The notes below the pieces were generated by a model that worked only from the letters and a program-made list of their open reading frames with translations, had not been told where the DNA came from and did no database searches. A stretch of 64,000 nucleotides of DNA. Source: Pseudomonadota bacterium. Its GTDB lineage: Bacteria; Pseudomonadota; Gammaproteobacteria; Xanthomonadales; Rhodanobacteraceae. Shown here one piece after another: positions 7,358 to 16,253 of the stretch. A program made the position numbers and the translations under genes. The DNA is taken from assembly GCA_018240465.1 (NCBI GenBank), contig JAFEFS010000065.1, positions 1 to 64,000 on the forward strand, given 5' to 3'. The number at the start of each line of letters is the position of its first letter. The first letter of the stretch is position 1.

Positions 7358-10117
7358 TCAGCCGTCGTTGTGACCGAACTTCACGTTGAGGTCGAGGAAC
7401 AGCGCACGGCCCATCGGGCTGAACCAGCGCCGCGTGTAGTACGGATAGCTCGTCCAGGTGCTGTCGCGCCCGGGTTTGGAGTCCATCAGGTTGTCGATGG
7501 TGACGCCGAGGTTGACGTTCTTCGCCAGGCGGTAACCGAACGACGCGTTGTACATCATCGTCGGGCCAAGGCGCTGGGTACCGTCGTAGTTGGGGAGACC
7601 GCCGAGGCGCGCGCCGTACAGTGTCGTGGTGAAGTCGCCATAGCTCCAGGTCACCGAGTAGTTCGCCTTGCTGCGCGGAATCACGTAGTCGTAGTAGTCG
7701 GACAGCTCGTTGACGAACGGGTCGCCCGCATAGTTCTGGATGCGGTTGGTCACGACATAGGTGCCGCCAAGCTTGAAATCGAAGTTGCCGAGGCGGTCGG
7801 TTTCCCAGAGGTAGTGGATGTTGAAGTCGACGCCCGAGGTACGGTGCGTGGCCGCGTTGATCGGCAACACCAGCACCGAGGTGATGTTGTTCGCCGAATT
7901 GCGGAACACCTGATTGACGGCGGCCTGGCACAGTCCCGAGTTGATGTCGAGTTTGCCGGTGCGGCACTGGCCTTCCCAGCGCAGGATCTGGTCGCTGTCC
8001 TGATATTGGACTTCGTCGGTCAGCTTGATGATGTAGTAGTCGGCCTGGATGTCGAGGTTGTTGATCGGCGAGAACACGAAGCCGTAACTGATCGACTTGC
8101 TGGTCTCGTTGTTGAGGTTGATGCTGCCATGGCTGCGGCCGTTGAACGGAACACTACCCCAGTCGCAGTCGCTGATGTCGAGGTCCGGCTCCTCGGTCGC
8201 GCAGCGATAGTAGTCGGTACCGCTCGAGCTCGAACCGCTCGGCCCGGCATACAGGTACGACAGATCCGGCGCGCGGAAGCCGGTGGAATAGGAACCGCGC
8301 AGCAGCAACGATTCGATCGGGCGATATTCGAGGCCCAGTGCGTAGGTGAACTTGCTTGCCGCGTTGCTGCTGTACGAGTAGCGATCGTAACGACCAGCTG
8401 CTGTTGCGGTCAGTTGCGAGAAGATCGGCACGCTGAACTCGAAACCGGCGCCGGAGTGGCTGCGCGAGCCGACGGCCACGGTGTTGTGCAGCCCGAAATA
8501 GCTGCCGTCGAGCGAAAGCGGATCGGGCTTCAGGCCGAAGTACTGGTTGCCGAACTCGGCCGTGGCGGCGAAGCCGACCGGGCCGGCCGGCAACGAAAAC
8601 AGATCGGTGTTGCTGACCTTGGCCGAATAGGTTTCGGCGCGGCTCTTGTCGTGATCGATCGAGTCCTGCGTGATCGAGGCGAACTGGTCGGGGGTCAGCG
8701 GCGTGTAGAACCGGCTGTGCGGTGCGTTGTACATCAGGTACCCCGAATCCGGATCCACGCCGAGGGCTGGGCCGAGATAGAACATCTGCGCCTTGGCGGC
8801 AAGCAGCGCCGGCCACTTGGCCTTGAGCTTGTTCTGCGCGTGGCTGAACAAGGCTTCGTAGTTCCAGCTATCGCCGAACGTGCCCTTGATACCGGTGTTG
8901 AGCGAGTAGGTGTTGTTGATGTTGCGGATCATGGCGCGCTTGAGGCCACCGTTCTCCTCGTAGGTGAAGTACTGGCGCTGCCACTGTTCGACCTGGTCGG
9001 TTGCGGTGTTGTAGAACGGTGTCGGCGAGGCGTCGCCGTTGATCGGATAGCTGTTCTGCCACTTCAACTGCGTGTTGTAGGTCTCCTGGTGCGAGGTGCT
9101 GTACTGCAGATCGGCGAACAGCTCCATCTGCTCAGTCAGGTGATAGGTGGCTGAACCGTAGAAATTGGCCGCGCGCCGGGCGTTCTGCATGGTGCCGTAG
9201 CGCACGTCGGCCAGGCTGCCGCAGTACCAGCCATAGCTGCGGCGTTTCAGATATTGCACGGTGCCTTGATTGAGGTAGGACAAGGCATCGCACTGCGCCT
9301 TGCCCGGGTCGATGTAGTTGTCGTCTCCGTCAAGAATGGCGAAGGTGGGCGCGGCGACCCGGGTGGGGCTCGTGGTCCAGCGCGGGTCGTTGGTGCGCGA
9401 GGACAGGTAGTCGCGTTGATAGGCCCACAGCGGGTCCTGGTTGTAGATTTCCACGCCGAATACGGCATCGAATTTGTCGTGCGAGAAACCGCTGGTCAGC
9501 GTGAAGCGCTGCGAGGCCGCGCCGCCGTGCTGGGTGTCGCCCATGCGGTAATCGAGCGTGGTGCCATCGGCCTTCTTCTTCATGATGAAGTTGATCACGC
9601 CCGAAATCGCATCCGAGCCGTAGATCGCCGAGGCGCTGCCGGTGAGGATCTCGACGCGATCGATCATCGAGGCCGGAATGCTCGAAATGTCGGTGAAGTT
9701 GCTGTCGCCGTTGTACGACTGCGGGTAATCGGCGATGCGCCGGCCATTGATAAGAATGAGGGTGTGATTGGGGCCGAGGCCGCGCAGATCGACCGCCTGC
9801 GCGCCGTTCGAGAAACCATTGGTAACCTGGTTGTTGTCGAGCGCGCCGAGGTTCTGGTTCAGCGAGGTCATGATGTCCGCCGTCGTGGCGAAGCCGCGCT
9901 CGGTGATGTCCTTGGCACTGATGATGGTGATCGGTGCCGGGCCTTCGACCTGCGCACGCGGGATGTTCGACCCGGTGACGACGACTTTTTCGAGCTGCGT
10001 CGTCTGCGGCGCGGTCGAGGCGTTCTCCTGCGCCTGCGCGTCGCTGATGACGAACGGAAGAGCCGCCGCGATGAGCAGCGAGAGAGCTGTGTGCTTCAAA
10101 ACCCCGTGACGATCCAT
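7358..10117 (-). CDS. TonB-dependent receptor (no STN domain)
   Basis: An outer-membrane active-transport channel of about 919 residues. It has a signal peptide (LSLLIAAALPFVISDAQA), a TonB-box-like KVVVTGSNIPR segment, a plug domain (about residues 55-180 with LGPNHTLILINGRRIADYP and SGSASAIYGSDAISGVINF) and a long beta-barrel of the large Xanthomonadales type, ending near FSPMGRALFLDLNVKFG. It is a close paralogue of the next receptor upstream, sharing long blocks in plug and barrel, but lacks the N-terminal signalling domain. Three ATGs lie in frame (10129, 10123, 10117). I prefer 10117 because GGGGA precedes it by six bases. The substrate cannot be read; peptides, siderophores and glycans are all possible. 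It is last in the FecI-FecR-receptor-receptor series. Confidence 0.9.
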   Translation of the reverse strand: MDRHGVLKHTALSLLIAAALPFVISDAQAQENASTAPQTTQLEKVVVTGSNIPRAQVEGPAPITIISAKDITERGFATTADIMTSLNQNLGALDNNQVTNGFSNGAQAVDLRGLGPNHTLILINGRRIADYPQSYNGDSNFTDISSIPASMIDRVEILTGSASAIYGSDAISGVINFIMKKKADGTTLDYRMGDTQHGGAASQRFTLTSGFSHDKFDAVFGVEIYNQDPLWAYQRDYLSSRTNDPRWTTSPTRVAAPTFAILDGDDNYIDPGKAQCDALSYLNQGTVQYLKRRSYGWYCGSLADVRYGTMQNARRAANFYGSATYHLTEQMELFADLQYSTSHQETYNTQLKWQNSYPINGDASPTPFYNTATDQVEQWQRQYFTYEENGGLKRAMIRNINNTYSLNTGIKGTFGDSWNYEALFSHAQNKLKAKWPALLAAKAQMFYLGPALGVDPDSGYLMYNAPHSRFYTPLTPDQFASITQDSIDHDKSRAETYSAKVSNTDLFSLPAGPVGFAATAEFGNQYFGLKPDPLSLDGSYFGLHNTVAVGSRSHSGAGFEFSVPIFSQLTATAAGRYDRYSYSSNAASKFTYALGLEYRPIESLLLRGSYSTGFRAPDLSYLYAGPSGSSSSGTDYYRCATEEPDLDISDCDWGSVPFNGRSHGSINLNNETSKSISYGFVFSPINNLDIQADYYIIKLTDEVQYQDSDQILRWEGQCRTGKLDINSGLCQAAVNQVFRNSANNITSVLVLPINAATHRTSGVDFNIHYLWETDRLGNFDFKLGGTYVVTNRIQNYAGDPFVNELSDYYDYVIPRSKANYSVTWSYGDFTTTLYGARLGGLPNYDGTQRLGPTMMYNASFGYRLAKNVNLGVTIDNLMDSKPGRDSTWTSYPYYTRRWFSPMGRALFLDLNVKFGHNDG

Positions 10118-10197
10118 GAACATCCCCATAGCTGACGGCGAAACTGCCGGGTCAGGGCCATGACGGTTCAGTGAAGGATTTTTGAAATGGAGCTTCT

Positions 10198-10230
10198 GCG
10201 CGTCATTCCTGCGAAAGGGGAATGACGCGC
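10198..10230. repeat. REP-like hairpin between the two TonB receptor genes
   Basis: GCGCGTCATTCC (10198-10209) and GGAATGACGCGC (10219-10230) are perfectly complementary over 12 bp around a TGCGAAAGG loop. A degenerate second half-copy containing CGCGGGAATGAC lies near 10289-10300. The GTCATTCC...GGAATGAC core is typical of REP elements in gammaproteobacteria. It may modulate expression of the downstream receptor in this roughly 200-bp spacer. Confidence 0.75.
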
Positions 10231-10316
10231 CTTTGCCCCTCGCCCCGTGAACAGCAAAAGCCAGGTCGCTGGATTTCCGTCAGAAGCACGCGGGAATGAC
10301 AGACTGGAGGCGGGTT

Positions 10317-13300
10317 TCAGTCGAGCCCGCCGAAGTGGTGGTCCACTTCGAGCAGGATCTGCCGGCCGAGCGGGCTGTACCAGCGGTTCGGATAGTACGG
10401 ATAGCGTGACCAGTCGCCGCTGCGCCGCGGTGGGGAATCGAACAGGTTGTCGGCGAGCAGGGTGAATGTCGTCGCGGCGTTGTAACGCCAGTTGAGCGAG
10501 GCATTGTAGACGAAGGTAGGGCTGAGGCGCCGGGTTCCGGCCCAATCGGGCAGGCCGCCGAGGCGATAGCCGTACAGCGTTGCGGTGAACCTGCCGCGCG
10601 TCCAGCTCGCCGAATAACTGGCCTTGTCGCGCGGGATGACGAAGTTGTAGAGGTCGTGCAACTCATCGACCGGCGCGTCGCCCGGGAATTGCCGCAGTGT
10701 GTGTGTGGCAACGTAGGTATAGGCAAGGTCGAAATCGAAGCGGTCGGCGCGGTCGGTCTCGATGCGATAGTGCGCTTTCAGGTCTATGCCCGAGGTGCGG
10801 TCGGCGGCGGCGTTGATCGGCAGAACGAGTACCGAGGTGATCTGTTCCGGGCTTGTGTGGTCGTTAGCCGGATGACGCGCGACCTGGGCGAGCACCTGCC
10901 GGCACAGCGTGGAGCCCGGGTCGAGACCGCCGAGCCGGCACTGCGCCTCTTCGCGCAGGATCAGGTCGCTGGATTCATATAGTACTTCGTGCCTGAGCAG
11001 GATGCGGTAGTAGTCGGCGCTGAGGTCGACGCCACGCCACGGTGACCAGACGAACCCCCAGGTGAGCGAGGTGCTCGTTTCGTTGCGCAGGTCCGTGCTG
11101 CCGTGGCCGCGTCCGTTGAAGGAGACATAGTTGTAGCTGCATGAGCCCAGCGGAACAGAGGGTTCGAGCTTGCGGCAGAGATAGTAGTCGATGCCCGATG
11201 AACTCGACCCGCTGTCGCCGGCAAACAGGTACGCAAGATCGGGCGCGCGAAAGCCGCTGCTCACCGAACCACGCAGCAGCAGTTGTTCGACCGGACGGTA
11301 CTCGATACCGAGCGACCAGGTGAATCGCCCCGACGAGGTCGAGGCGTAGTCGTAGCGGTCGTAGCGTGCGGCGGTGCTCAGGTCCAGCCCGTGCAGCAGC
11401 GGAAGTTTGAACTCCGCGCCCAGGCCAGCGTGGTCGCGCGAACCGACCGCGCCGGTGTTGTGCAGGCCGTAGTAGCTGCCGTCGAGCGAGAGCGGGTCGG
11501 GCTCGAGTCCATAGTACTGGTTGCCGTATTCGACGACAGCGGCGAAGCCGGCCGGCCCGGCGGGGAGCCGCAGCACCTCGGGATTGGTCAGCGTCGCGCT
11601 GAAGTTTTCCGCGCGCGAAAAATCGCGGTCGATCGAATCGCGCGTGATCGAGCGGAATTGCGCGACGGTCAGCGGCGTGTACAGGCGGCTGATCGGCGCA
11701 TCGTATACGCGATAGCCGCTGGCCGGATCGATGCCGAGTGCGGGACCGAGGTAGAACGCCTGCGCCGCGGCCGCGACCAGAACGGGCCATTTGCTTTCGA
11801 GGCGATTCTGTGCGTGGCCGAACAGCATTTCGAAGGACCAGTCCGTGTTCGGCAACGATCCCTTCAACCCGGTGTTGATCGAATAGCTGTTGCCGATGTT
11901 GCGGATCTTGCCTGCCTCGAAGCCGCCGTTCTCTTCGATCGTGAAATAGCGCCGCTGCCATTGTTCGATCTGGCCGCTGGCGAGGTTGTAGAACGGCACC
12001 GGGGCCGCATCGCCGTTGAGCGGTTCGCTGTTCTGCCATTGCAGTGGCGTGTTGTAGCTTTCCTGATGTGAGGTGCCGGCGAGCAGATCGACGAAGAAAT
12101 CGAGGTCCGGGCGCAGGTGCCAGCTCGCCGAGGCGAACAGGTTGGCCATCCTGCGGCCGTTCACCAGCGTGCCGTAGCCGACATCCTCGTTGCTGCCGCA
12201 GTAGTAGCCGACGTTGTTGCGATAGGCGCGGAACACCGAACCGTTGTCGAGCGAGGACAGCGCCGCGCACGTCGCCGCTCCCGGGTCGATGTAGTTGCCG
12301 CGTTCGTCGATGCGCGCGAACACCGGCGAGGCGAAGGATGGTAGCGGCGAGTCGAGGCGCGAGTCGGCGTAGTCGCGCTGGAATCCCCACAGCGGCGCCT
12401 GGTGGTAGATCTCCACGCCCAGCACCGCATCGAAGCGTTCGCCCGTCCAGCCGCTGCTGAACTGCAGGCGATGGGTTTCTGCGCCGCCGTGTTGCGTGCC
12501 GCCGACGCGCAGGCTCAGGGTGGTGGCGTCGGCCTTCTGCCTGAGGATGAAATTGATCACGCCGGAGATCGCATCCGAGCCGTACACCGCCGATGCGCTG
12601 CCGGACAGGATCTCGACCCGCTCGATCAGCGACACCGGGATGTTCGAGATGTCGGTGAAATTGCTGTTGCCGAGATACGATTGCGGGTAGTCGGCGATGC
12701 GGCGACCGTTGATCAGCACAAGCGTGTGGTTGGGGCCGAGGCTGCGCAGATCGACGCCGATCGCGCCAGGGGAAAAACCGTTGGTATTCGAGTTGTTGTC
12801 GACCGAGCCGAGATTCTGGGTCAGCGCAGTCATGATCTCGTAGGCCGAGCCGAATCCGTTGTTGCGGATCTCCTCGGCGGTGATCGTGACGATGGGCGCC
12901 GGCCCCTCGACTTGCGCGCGTGGAATGCGCGAACCGGTGACGGTGACCGCGTGCAGTTGCAGCGCCGCCGCGGCCGTCGCCGGTGGCGGTGAAATGCCGT
13001 TCTGCGTCGTTGCGGCGGCGGCCGGGCGCGGTGTGACCACCGCGGTTCCCGCCGTAGTGAACTCCGGCGTGAAGCCGGTGCCTTCGAGCAGCCGCCCGAG
13101 TGCGCCCGCGACCGGCAAGCGGCCGCTCACCCCCGGCGACTGCGCGGCACCGATGTCCGCGCCCGAAGTGAGCACCTGCACACCGGCCTGCCGGGAATAT
13201 TCGATCAGCGCACTTGCCAGCGGCTGCGGCGGGATTGAGAACTCGCGCGCATCCGGCGTTTGCTGCGCGCGGAGCACGCTGGCGGCGAACAGGACGACGG

Positions 13301-13355
13301 CGACGGTGAGCAGGCGCGGCACGCGTGCATGCAATCGCTCATTTCGACCCGCCAT
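10317..13355 (-). CDS. TonB-dependent transducer/receptor with STN domain (FecA type)
   Basis: About 1012 residues. It has a signal peptide (about residues 12-31), a secretin/TonB short N-terminal (STN) domain (about 38-110; FSIPPQPLASALIEYSRQAG and VSGRLPVAGALGRLLEGTGF), an Ala-rich linker, a VTVTGSRIPRAQVEGPAP box, a plug domain (IYGSD-like AVYGSDAISGVINF) and a C-terminal beta-barrel. The STN domain is the part that contacts a periplasmic anti-sigma factor in FecA-type signalling, and fecR and fecI genes lie directly upstream. I therefore infer that substrate binding activates the sigma factor. The start at ATG 13355 gives a proper signal peptide with GACGGGG upstream; a TTG further upstream is less likely. 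It is paralogous to the downstream receptor. Confidence 0.92.
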   Translation of the reverse strand: MAGRNERLHARVPRLLTVAVVLFAASVLRAQQTPDAREFSIPPQPLASALIEYSRQAGVQVLTSGADIGAAQSPGVSGRLPVAGALGRLLEGTGFTPEFTTAGTAVVTPRPAAAATTQNGISPPPATAAAALQLHAVTVTGSRIPRAQVEGPAPIVTITAEEIRNNGFGSAYEIMTALTQNLGSVDNNSNTNGFSPGAIGVDLRSLGPNHTLVLINGRRIADYPQSYLGNSNFTDISNIPVSLIERVEILSGSASAVYGSDAISGVINFILRQKADATTLSLRVGGTQHGGAETHRLQFSSGWTGERFDAVLGVEIYHQAPLWGFQRDYADSRLDSPLPSFASPVFARIDERGNYIDPGAATCAALSSLDNGSVFRAYRNNVGYYCGSNEDVGYGTLVNGRRMANLFASASWHLRPDLDFFVDLLAGTSHQESYNTPLQWQNSEPLNGDAAPVPFYNLASGQIEQWQRRYFTIEENGGFEAGKIRNIGNSYSINTGLKGSLPNTDWSFEMLFGHAQNRLESKWPVLVAAAAQAFYLGPALGIDPASGYRVYDAPISRLYTPLTVAQFRSITRDSIDRDFSRAENFSATLTNPEVLRLPAGPAGFAAVVEYGNQYYGLEPDPLSLDGSYYGLHNTGAVGSRDHAGLGAEFKLPLLHGLDLSTAARYDRYDYASTSSGRFTWSLGIEYRPVEQLLLRGSVSSGFRAPDLAYLFAGDSGSSSSGIDYYLCRKLEPSVPLGSCSYNYVSFNGRGHGSTDLRNETSTSLTWGFVWSPWRGVDLSADYYRILLRHEVLYESSDLILREEAQCRLGGLDPGSTLCRQVLAQVARHPANDHTSPEQITSVLVLPINAAADRTSGIDLKAHYRIETDRADRFDFDLAYTYVATHTLRQFPGDAPVDELHDLYNFVIPRDKASYSASWTRGRFTATLYGYRLGGLPDWAGTRRLSPTFVYNASLNWRYNAATTFTLLADNLFDSPPRRSGDWSRYPYYPNRWYSPLGRQILLEVDHHFGGLD

Positions 13356-13437
13356 GCGCAACCCCGTCACCGGCGCACACGGCGCCGTACCCAAAGCCTG
13401 ACGGGTATTTTGACGGATTTCGGATCGCCGCGCCGGT

Positions 13438-14457
13438 TCAGCGTGTTTCGCGATCGGCGGCCGAGAGGTTCACGTGTTGGCCGTCCGCGTCGACGCGCAG
13501 CGGCAGGATCTTGGGCAGCGCTTCGATCCAGCTGTCCAGCGCGGTGGTATCGACCGTGCCGGTGAAGACGAGCGCGCCGAGTTTGGCGTCGACGAGCGTG
13601 AGCGGGCGCGTCGAGTAGCGGTTGACGTTGGCGACGACGGAAGCGAGCGGTTCATTGACGAATTCGAGGCGGTGCTCGCGCCAGCTCGCCGCGCGTGCGG
13701 GAGGAATCGCACCGACGGTGAGGCCCGAGGCACGCGGATCGAACGAGATCTGCTGCCCGGCGACGGCTTCGAGCGCCTCCGCGGCCGAGAACCGCCCGTT
13801 CGCCAGGCCCTCGCTGCTGGTGATGCGCACGCGGCCTTCGGCGACTGCGATCGTGACCCGCTCGCCGGTGCGACGCACGTTGAACGCCGTGCCGACCGCG
13901 CGGATCGACACTTCGCCCGCGGCGACGATGAACGGCCTGGTGGTGTCGTGCGCGACCTGGAAAAACGCTTCGCCCGCGTCGAGGTTCACGTCGCGGCGCT
14001 CGCGCGTGTAGCGCGTGGTCAGGTGCGTCGCGCCGCCGAGCGCGATCTTCGAGCCGTCGGCCAGCGCGACGTTGCGATCGATCGCGACCGCGGTTGCGAA
14101 GCTGCCGGCGTCGGTGGCGCCGGCAAGATGTCTCTGCCACGCCAGCGTGCCGGCTGCCGCGATGGCAACCAGCACTGCGGCGGCGGCCGCATAGCCGAGG
14201 ACGCGCCACGCGCGCGGGCGCACAGGCGCGAACTCGCGCACGAACTCGCGTCTGGTTTCCGGGTCGAGTGTGCCGAGTTGCGCGCCGAGTTCGCTCACGC
14301 GCGCGAATGCGTCGAGCCGGCGCGCGTCGCCGCGGCTCCATTCCAGCCATTGCTCGTCGCTGTGCGCGGCGCGGCGCGGATCGCGCAGGCGCGTCCACCA
14401 GTCGGCGGCGACGTGCAATGCCGGATCGATCTTCGGTCCGGTTTTGATCTTGTCCAT
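13438..14457 (-). CDS. FecR-family anti-sigma/sigma regulator
   Basis: A 339-residue inner-membrane regulator. It has an N-terminal cytoplasmic DUF4880-like region (DPALHVAADWWTRLRD...WLEWSRGDARRLDAF), one transmembrane helix (about residues 85-105), a periplasmic FecR domain (ALADGSKIALGGATHLTTRY and GEAFFQVAHDTTRPFIVAAG) and a C-terminal segment resembling an STN-interacting domain (VVANVNRYSTRPLTLVDAKL). FecR holds the ECF sigma factor and relays the receptor signal. The ATG at 14457 follows the sigma stop by one base (TGACATG), which marks coupled translation. The receptor gene follows about 80 bp later. Confidence 0.9.
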   Translation of the reverse strand: MDKIKTGPKIDPALHVAADWWTRLRDPRRAAHSDEQWLEWSRGDARRLDAFARVSELGAQLGTLDPETRREFVREFAPVRPRAWRVLGYAAAAAVLVAIAAAGTLAWQRHLAGATDAGSFATAVAIDRNVALADGSKIALGGATHLTTRYTRERRDVNLDAGEAFFQVAHDTTRPFIVAAGEVSIRAVGTAFNVRRTGERVTIAVAEGRVRITSSEGLANGRFSAAEALEAVAGQQISFDPRASGLTVGAIPPARAASWREHRLEFVNEPLASVVANVNRYSTRPLTLVDAKLGALVFTGTVDTTALDSWIEALPKILPLRVDADGQHVNLSAADRETR

Positions 14458-14458
14458 G

Positions 14459-15118
14459 TCAGTCGTTCTCCTTCGCATCGACGCGCGCGCGGCAATGGGC
14501 CATCGCGCGCGTCACGTGGTAGCGCACCATGCGCTCGGTCAGCTTCATCACGCGCGCGATCGCATCGAAGCCGCGGCCTTCGATCGCGTGCATCACGAAG
14601 GCCTGGCTGGTCTTGCGCGGCAGTTCGCGCAGCGCCTCGCGCACGAGACGCAACTGGTCGATCGCCAGCGCGCGGCGCTCGGGCGCGGGCGTGTCCAGCC
14701 ATTCCGCGAACAGATCCTCTTCCGCGGCGTCGGCGCGCACGTTGCGCTGGCGCAGGCGATCGACGGCGAGATTGGAGGCGATGCGGAACAGGTAGGCGCG
14801 CAGGAAGCCTACCTGCTCGGGATTTTCGAGGCGCAGCAGGCGCACGTAGGCTTCCTGTGCGACTTCCTGCGCCTCGGCCATCGAATCGAGCCGGCTTGAC
14901 AGGAACGAGGTCAGCGCCCGGTTGTGCTCGCGGAACAGGCTGGCGACCTGCGCTGCATGCTCGGCGGCGCCGGCGTCGGATTGACGCAAAGCCGTTTCGC
15001 GCTGGAAATCCGCCTGGTTCAAGACCGCTGCCTGCCGTGCCGTGTGGTTGCCAAGACGATTATGCGGCCGCGGATTGAAATTCGGGGGAATTTCAAAATC
15101 CGGCGCCGGATTCGTCAT
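14459..15118 (-). CDS. ECF RNA polymerase sigma factor, FecI type
   Basis: Up to 219 residues. Region 2 (SLFREHNRALTSFLSSRLDSMAE...AQEVAQEAYVRLLRL, FLRAYLFRIASNLAVDRLRQ) and region 4 (LRELPRKTSQAFVMHAIEGRGFDAIARVMKLTERMVRYHVTRAMAHCR) match FecI-like iron-starvation sigma factors. It should direct transcription of the receptor genes. The first 45-50 residues are unlike the family and include the codons that make a 22-bp inverted repeat (15075-15096), so the true start may lie further inside. It diverges from the cyanophycinase gene over 33 bp. Confidence 0.88.
   Translation of the reverse strand: MTNPAPDFEIPPNFNPRPHNRLGNHTARQAAVLNQADFQRETALRQSDAGAAEHAAQVASLFREHNRALTSFLSSRLDSMAEAQEVAQEAYVRLLRLENPEQVGFLRAYLFRIASNLAVDRLRQRNVRADAAEEDLFAEWLDTPAPERRALAIDQLRLVREALRELPRKTSQAFVMHAIEGRGFDAIARVMKLTERMVRYHVTRAMAHCRARVDAKEND
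15075..15096. promoter_or_regulatory. Perfect 22-bp inverted repeat near the sigma gene start (candidate operator)
   Basis: TTGAAATTC (15075-15083) and GAATTTCAA (15088-15096) are exact mirror arms around GGGG. The element lies just inside the annotated sigma-factor start and about 55 bp upstream of the divergent peptidase gene, a sensible place for a shared operator. It is AT-rich against a GC-rich background. Confidence 0.45.
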
Positions 15119-15151
15119 GGAACCGTTGCCGCCAACGAGGATGTCCGCCGC

Positions 15152-16243
15152 ATGAACCTACGCACCTTCGCCGCCTGCTTCTCGCTGATCGCCTGCGTTC
15201 CGTTCGCGCATGCCGCCGACGGCACTGCCGGGGCAGGGAACTACCGCGACAAGAACTTCGACTATTTCGTCAGCGGCGATCCGGCGAAGCCGCGTGCCGC
15301 GCACACCGAGTTCGGCCTGGCGCTGATGGGTGGAGGCGGCAAGCTCGATTCAGCCTACCGCTTCATCGCCACGCATGCGGGCGGAGGTCATATCGTGATC
15401 CTGCGTGCCGTGAGCGACGACAGTTACGATCCGACCGACGGCAACTACGGCGAGGCGTTCATGAAGGAGTGGGGGCCGGTCGTCTCGGCGGAGACCATCG
15501 TCTTCCATCATCGTGAGGCGTCCGGCGATCCGCGCGTGATCGGCGCGATCAGGAACGCCGACGGCATCTTCCTGGCCGGTGGCGATCAGTCGAACTACAT
15601 CCGTTACTGGAAGGGCACGCCGGTGCAGGAAGCGCTCAACGCGCACGTCGCCGCGAACCGGCCGATCGGCGGTTCGAGCGCGGGACTGGCGATACTCGGC
15701 CACTACAGCTACGGCGCGCTCGACGGTGGCAGCATGGAGTCGAAGGTCGCGCTCGCCGACCCGTTCGACAAGGGCGTGACCCTGGAAGCGGATTTTCTCC
15801 ACTACCGGTTTCTCGAAGACGTCATCACCGACACGCATTTTTCGCAACGCCATCGCCTCGGCCGGCTGCTCACCTTTCTTGCCAGGCTCGACGAATCGCC
15901 TGCGTCGAATCCCGGCAAGGTCTACGGCATCGGCGTCGACGAGAAGACCGCGCTGTTGATCGGCGCCGACGGTATCGGCCGCCTCGCCGCAGGTTCCGCC
16001 GGCAGCGCCTGGATCGTGCAGCCGCAAAAGGCGGCCACGGACCTGGCCCCCGGCAAGCCGCTGTCGATCGCCGATGTCCGCCTCGTGCAACTCGGCGCCG
16101 CCGGCAGTCTCGACCTGAAAACCCGCGCCGTGAGCAAGCCCGTCGCCGCGGCGACGATCTCGATCCGCGCCGGCAAGCTCGACGCGGAATCGCTGGCTTC
16201 GAAAATCTTCACCCGCGACAAACCGTTGCCCGGCGAAGACTGA
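15152..16243 (+). CDS. Secreted cyanophycinase-family (S51-like) peptidase
   Basis: A 363-residue protein with a signal peptide (about residues 1-21, ending AHAA). Its S51/cyanophycinase core has a LALMGGGGKLD glycine loop, a GIFLAGGDQSNYIRYWKGT segment, the nucleophile elbow GGSSAG with Ser176, and a downstream HRLGRLLTFLARLDE region. Cyanophycinases cut the beta-linked Asp-Arg polymer cyanophycin to dipeptides, and related S51 enzymes cut Asp dipeptides. A secreted form would feed on polymer or peptide from outside. The start ATG at 15152 gives the signal peptide; GAGG lies 13 bases upstream. Its divergence from a FecI-type sigma gene hints at shared control with the TonB receptors. It converges with the following gene over 10 bp. 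Confidence 0.85.
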   Translation: MNLRTFAACFSLIACVPFAHAADGTAGAGNYRDKNFDYFVSGDPAKPRAAHTEFGLALMGGGGKLDSAYRFIATHAGGGHIVILRAVSDDSYDPTDGNYGEAFMKEWGPVVSAETIVFHHREASGDPRVIGAIRNADGIFLAGGDQSNYIRYWKGTPVQEALNAHVAANRPIGGSSAGLAILGHYSYGALDGGSMESKVALADPFDKGVTLEADFLHYRFLEDVITDTHFSQRHRLGRLLTFLARLDESPASNPGKVYGIGVDEKTALLIGADGIGRLAAGSAGSAWIVQPQKAATDLAPGKPLSIADVRLVQLGAAGSLDLKTRAVSKPVAAATISIRAGKLDAESLASKIFTRDKPLPGED

Positions 16244-16253
16244 GTCCTCCAAG

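Noticed and set aside
6164..9154. 996-codon plus-strand open frame across rpiR and the TonB receptor
   Set aside because: Both minus-strand genes have clear domains and a terminator sits between them; the open frame is a by-product of high GC.
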